NCBI RefSeq assembly: GCF_035467215.1
Contig: NZ_DATITZ010000097.1
Location: 1-13,951, forward strand
Direction of reading: 5' to 3'
From: Thiocapsa sp035467215
GTDB taxonomy: Bacteria > Pseudomonadota > Gammaproteobacteria > Chromatiales > Chromatiaceae
Length of the DNA: 13,951 nt
Of this stretch, positions 12,164 through 13,951 are shown piece after piece. Numbering within the stretch: position 1 is the first letter of the stretch; each line of letters opens with the position of its first letter. A program made the translations under genes and the position numbers. The notes beneath the pieces are model-generated. The model saw only the letters and a program-made list of their open reading frames with translations, did not search any database and was not told the DNA's origin.

Positions 12164-13210
12164 TCAAAGCTCGCCCCACGCTGGATAGACCAACCCGGGA
12201 ATCCGCGGCGTTTCGACTCGGAAGCGGCAGTGGCGGGTATAGGCTTCAAAGACGGTGATCTTGTCGGCCAGACCCTCCGGCATGCCGACATCGCACCAGC
12301 GATGGCGCTGCTCCCATTCGTTCGGACCGCGGATCAGCGGCCATCCCCGGACTGCAAGGCAGAGGGCGAAGGTTGATGCGACGCTGCCACGGGGTTCGAC
12401 GAACGCGTCGTCGGCAGATGCGGACTCGCGCCGGTCCTCCCAGATCAGACGGTCACCGTCGCGCCCGGCAGAGATCAAACATACCGGGGCCGCCCCGATT
12501 GAGACGTCGCGATGCAGCAGGAAATCCAGTCCTTGCGCGCGCTCGCGGACCGCGTAGAAGGGGTCGGCACGATAGCGCACCAGGCTCAGCGAGCGCTTCC
12601 AGTTGGCGACCCAGAAGCCACGATGCAGATAGAAGCGCAGTGCGCCCTGCCAGGTCCAATCGGTCTCGAGCCGGATGCCGCCGAGATCCAAACGGCCTGC
12701 GATCTCGTCCAACACGTCCATGACCAGACCGGCATGGCCTTGACGCCGCTCCTCCCGAAAGAAATAGAGGCTGGCGACCCACAGGAAGTACTCGCCCCAC
12801 CCCGAATCCCGAAGCGCAACGGCCAAGGTGCCCAGGCAGCGGCCATCGCGCATGATCCAGTAGGGCAGATAATCACTCAGGTCGGCGGGATCCCCGATCC
12901 GTTCGCCCCTCGTCAGGCTCAATCGACTCCAGTCTTCGATCGCCTCGTCCGTGAGCGACCATGGGTCCGGGATGCCGCCGAGACGATATTCGGCAAAGGT
13001 CGCAAGCTCGCAGGCGCGCCACAATCGACGCTCTTCGGGACGGGAGGTTGAGACCGGCAAGAGCAAAGGCTGGTCGGCCAAGGCAACTCGAAGGCTCTCG
13101 CGCAGGCCGTCAAACGGGTCTCGGGGGTCGGGAGATGTCGCCACGTCGAACGCCCCGTCAACTACCGGTCGCGCCGGTCGCCTCGTCATCGCAGGTCTCG
13201 TGCGCATCAA
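12164..13210 (-). CDS. GNAT-family N-acetyltransferase with C-terminal extension
   Basis: The protein has up to 348 residues. Residues ~60-215 carry the acetyltransferase domain: YWIMRDGRCLGTLAVAL (117-133), the acetyl-CoA loop in FFREERRQGHAGLVMDVLDE (150-169; RRQGHA) and the later WQGALRFYLHRGFWVANWKR (187-206). Residues ~215-348 are an extension not seen in plain GNAT enzymes, with Trp-rich segments (RGWPLIRGPNEWEQRHRW) and a KITVFEAYTRHCRF segment; its role is unknown. The start is uncertain: TTG 13210, ATG 13207 and ATG 13189 are all in frame, none with a good Shine-Dalgarno. The gene overlaps the upstream small membrane protein gene, which suggests co-transcription. Substrate unknown. 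Confidence 0.8.
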   Translation of the reverse strand: MMRTRPAMTRRPARPVVDGAFDVATSPDPRDPFDGLRESLRVALADQPLLLPVSTSRPEERRLWRACELATFAEYRLGGIPDPWSLTDEAIEDWSRLSLTRGERIGDPADLSDYLPYWIMRDGRCLGTLAVALRDSGWGEYFLWVASLYFFREERRQGHAGLVMDVLDEIAGRLDLGGIRLETDWTWQGALRFYLHRGFWVANWKRSLSLVRYRADPFYAVRERAQGLDFLLHRDVSIGAAPVCLISAGRDGDRLIWEDRRESASADDAFVEPRGSVASTFALCLAVRGWPLIRGPNEWEQRHRWCDVGMPEGLADKITVFEAYTRHCRFRVETPRIPGLVYPAWGEL

Positions 13211-13352
13211 CCGCGCCCGACGCCTCGGCTTTGCGCGCCTCGTCCTCCCGTTTCATCCGACGCAGCAACCACAGCTCGCGGAGCAGGAAGCCCATGATGG
13301 CTCCCGCGGTCAGGAGCGCCTTGCAGAGCATCAGGGTTCCGGTACTGATCAC
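13158..13352 (-). CDS. Small single-span membrane protein (64 aa)
   Basis: A GTG start at 13352 gives MISTGTLMLCKALLTAGAIM, then GFLLRELWLLRRMKREDEAR. This is one hydrophobic segment (about residues 7-30) followed by a basic stretch (positive-inside) and an acidic, Ala-rich tail. An ATG at codon 8 is an alternative start. It overlaps the GNAT gene by up to 53 nt in another frame. I recognise no family. The membrane-segment pattern and tandem orientation make it likely to be real, but the weak Shine-Dalgarno lowers confidence. Confidence 0.5.
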   Translation of the reverse strand: MISTGTLMLCKALLTAGAIMGFLLRELWLLRRMKREDEARKAEASGAVDAHETCDDEATGATGS

Positions 13353-13501
13353 TACGGAGTCATCCGAATTGGAGGCAATGGCGGGAGCCGGTCAGCGCCG
13401 ATTCGGGCAACTGCCGCAGTTACGAGATGCCTGACGATCCGGCAGACTTCAAGCGGGCTTGACGATATCACCCACCAGGCTCGACGGCTCCACCCGCTCG
13501 T

Positions 13502-13785
13502 TCAGATACTCGGAGGCTCGCGCTCGCCGTAGCTGTGAACGAGGACTGGAATGGGGGAATGAGTCAGAGTGAGCAGGGTTTCGCTGCCGAGGATCTTTGC
13601 CCTGATTCCTTTCCGGCCATGCGAGGCCATGAAAATCAGGTCGGCGCCGGATCGGGTCGCGGCATCGACGATGGCCTCATAAGGCGAATTGCTCGGCGTG
13701 GAGACCAAATCACAGTGAACACCGGCCTCGTCGCAGAGCTTCTCGACAAAGCCGAGGTTCTTTTGAACGTCTTTCTCGAGAACAC
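13502..13785 (-). pseudogene. Universal stress protein (UspA family), C-terminal remnant
   Basis: The frame gives EKDVQKNLGFVEKLCDEAGV, then SPYEAIVDAATRSGADLIFM, ASHGRKGIRAKILGSE and LTHSPIPVLVH before the stop at 13502. This is the second half of a UspA domain including the nucleotide-binding signature (A-SHG-x9-GS). The N-terminal ~60 residues (strand 1 and the first ATP-contacting Asp) are replaced by transposase sequence in another frame. A GTG at 13816 could start a 104-residue product, but without the N-terminal strand it should not fold normally. Confidence 0.8.
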
Positions 13786-13951
13786 CTTCTCGGCATGCGG
13801 GATGGTCTGTCCGCACAGCACGCGGCGCCGGATCTGGTCGATCTGCCGCTCGCCGTGGGCGATGAAGGCATCCAGCGGCGCGAGCTGGACGTGCGGCAAC
13901 GCGGCGATCAGGTGCAGGCGGATGCGCGTCTCGCGCGCCCGCATCAGAAAG
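13777..13951 (-). mobile_element. ISNCY-type transposase fragment, cut by window edge and by junction
   Basis: From the right edge the minus frame reads FLMRARETRIRLHLIAALPH, then GERQIDQIRRRVLCGQTIPH and AEKVFS. The segment QIRRRVLxGxxIPHAEKVFS resembles the centre of ISNCY-type transposases, in which IFEPHTEW would follow. Third codon positions are strongly GC-rich up to this point. At ~13777 homology ends and UspA homology begins in a different frame. The identification is by recalled motif; the 5' part lies outside the window. Confidence 0.55.

Noticed and set aside
13371..13434. GGAGG followed by an 18-codon plus ORF
   Set aside because: The spacing between GGAGG and ATG is only 2 nt and the peptide has no features.

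Overview
The window is high-GC accessory DNA. Its mix of Uma2, Rpn/DUF4351, DUF2442 and DNA-phosphorothioation-associated families suggests a gammaproteobacterial purple sulfur bacterium (Chromatiaceae-like). That placement is inferred from gene content and codon bias, since no rRNA or core marker is present. Almost everything lies on the minus strand. No tRNA, rRNA or CRISPR array was seen.

Read right to left (the direction of transcription), the layout is as follows. (1) 13951-13502 holds an ISNCY-type transposase fragment joined to the C-terminal part of a universal stress protein. (2) 13352-12164 holds a small membrane protein and a GNAT acetyltransferase with a long C-terminal extension. 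(3) 12156-11336 holds a small plus-strand lipoprotein gene that was easy to miss, then three butt-joined remnants: HigA antitoxin N-terminus, IS66 transposase N-terminus, and an AlbA_2/Schlafen-type domain with a nonsense codon. (4) 10929-5157 is the best-preserved block. It holds a full-length DUF4007 protein, an Rpn-family nuclease, the N-terminal stub of a P-loop ATPase, a SAM methyltransferase and a 980-residue PLD-SF2 helicase-S24 fusion. The last three are chained by 4-nt ATGA overlaps. (5) 4867-2454 is another graveyard: a DUF2442 C-terminus, an N-truncated Rpn/DUF4351 protein, an unrecognised helical C-terminal piece with a perfect 19-bp inverted repeat, and GGDEF and Uma2 C-termini joined tail to tail. 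(6) 2446-1 is a large DNA-phosphorothioation-associated putative methyltransferase running off the left edge.

DUF4007 proteins and this methyltransferase family are both known from Dnd/Ssp DNA-sulfur-modification loci. I read the window as a rearranged phosphorothioation/defence island whose sulfur-transfer genes (cysteine desulfurase, PAPS-reductase-like protein) are absent here and may lie beyond the left edge or be lost. The methyltransferase-helicase pair looks intact and could still act as a defence or DNA-processing module. The most unusual proteins are the helicase with a C-terminal LexA/UmuD-like S24 domain, which keeps the Ser and a Cys-Gly site but has Arg where the catalytic Lys should be, and the left-edge methyltransferase, whose SAM domain is flanked by two copies of a ~150-residue module and followed by an apparent M15-peptidase-like domain.
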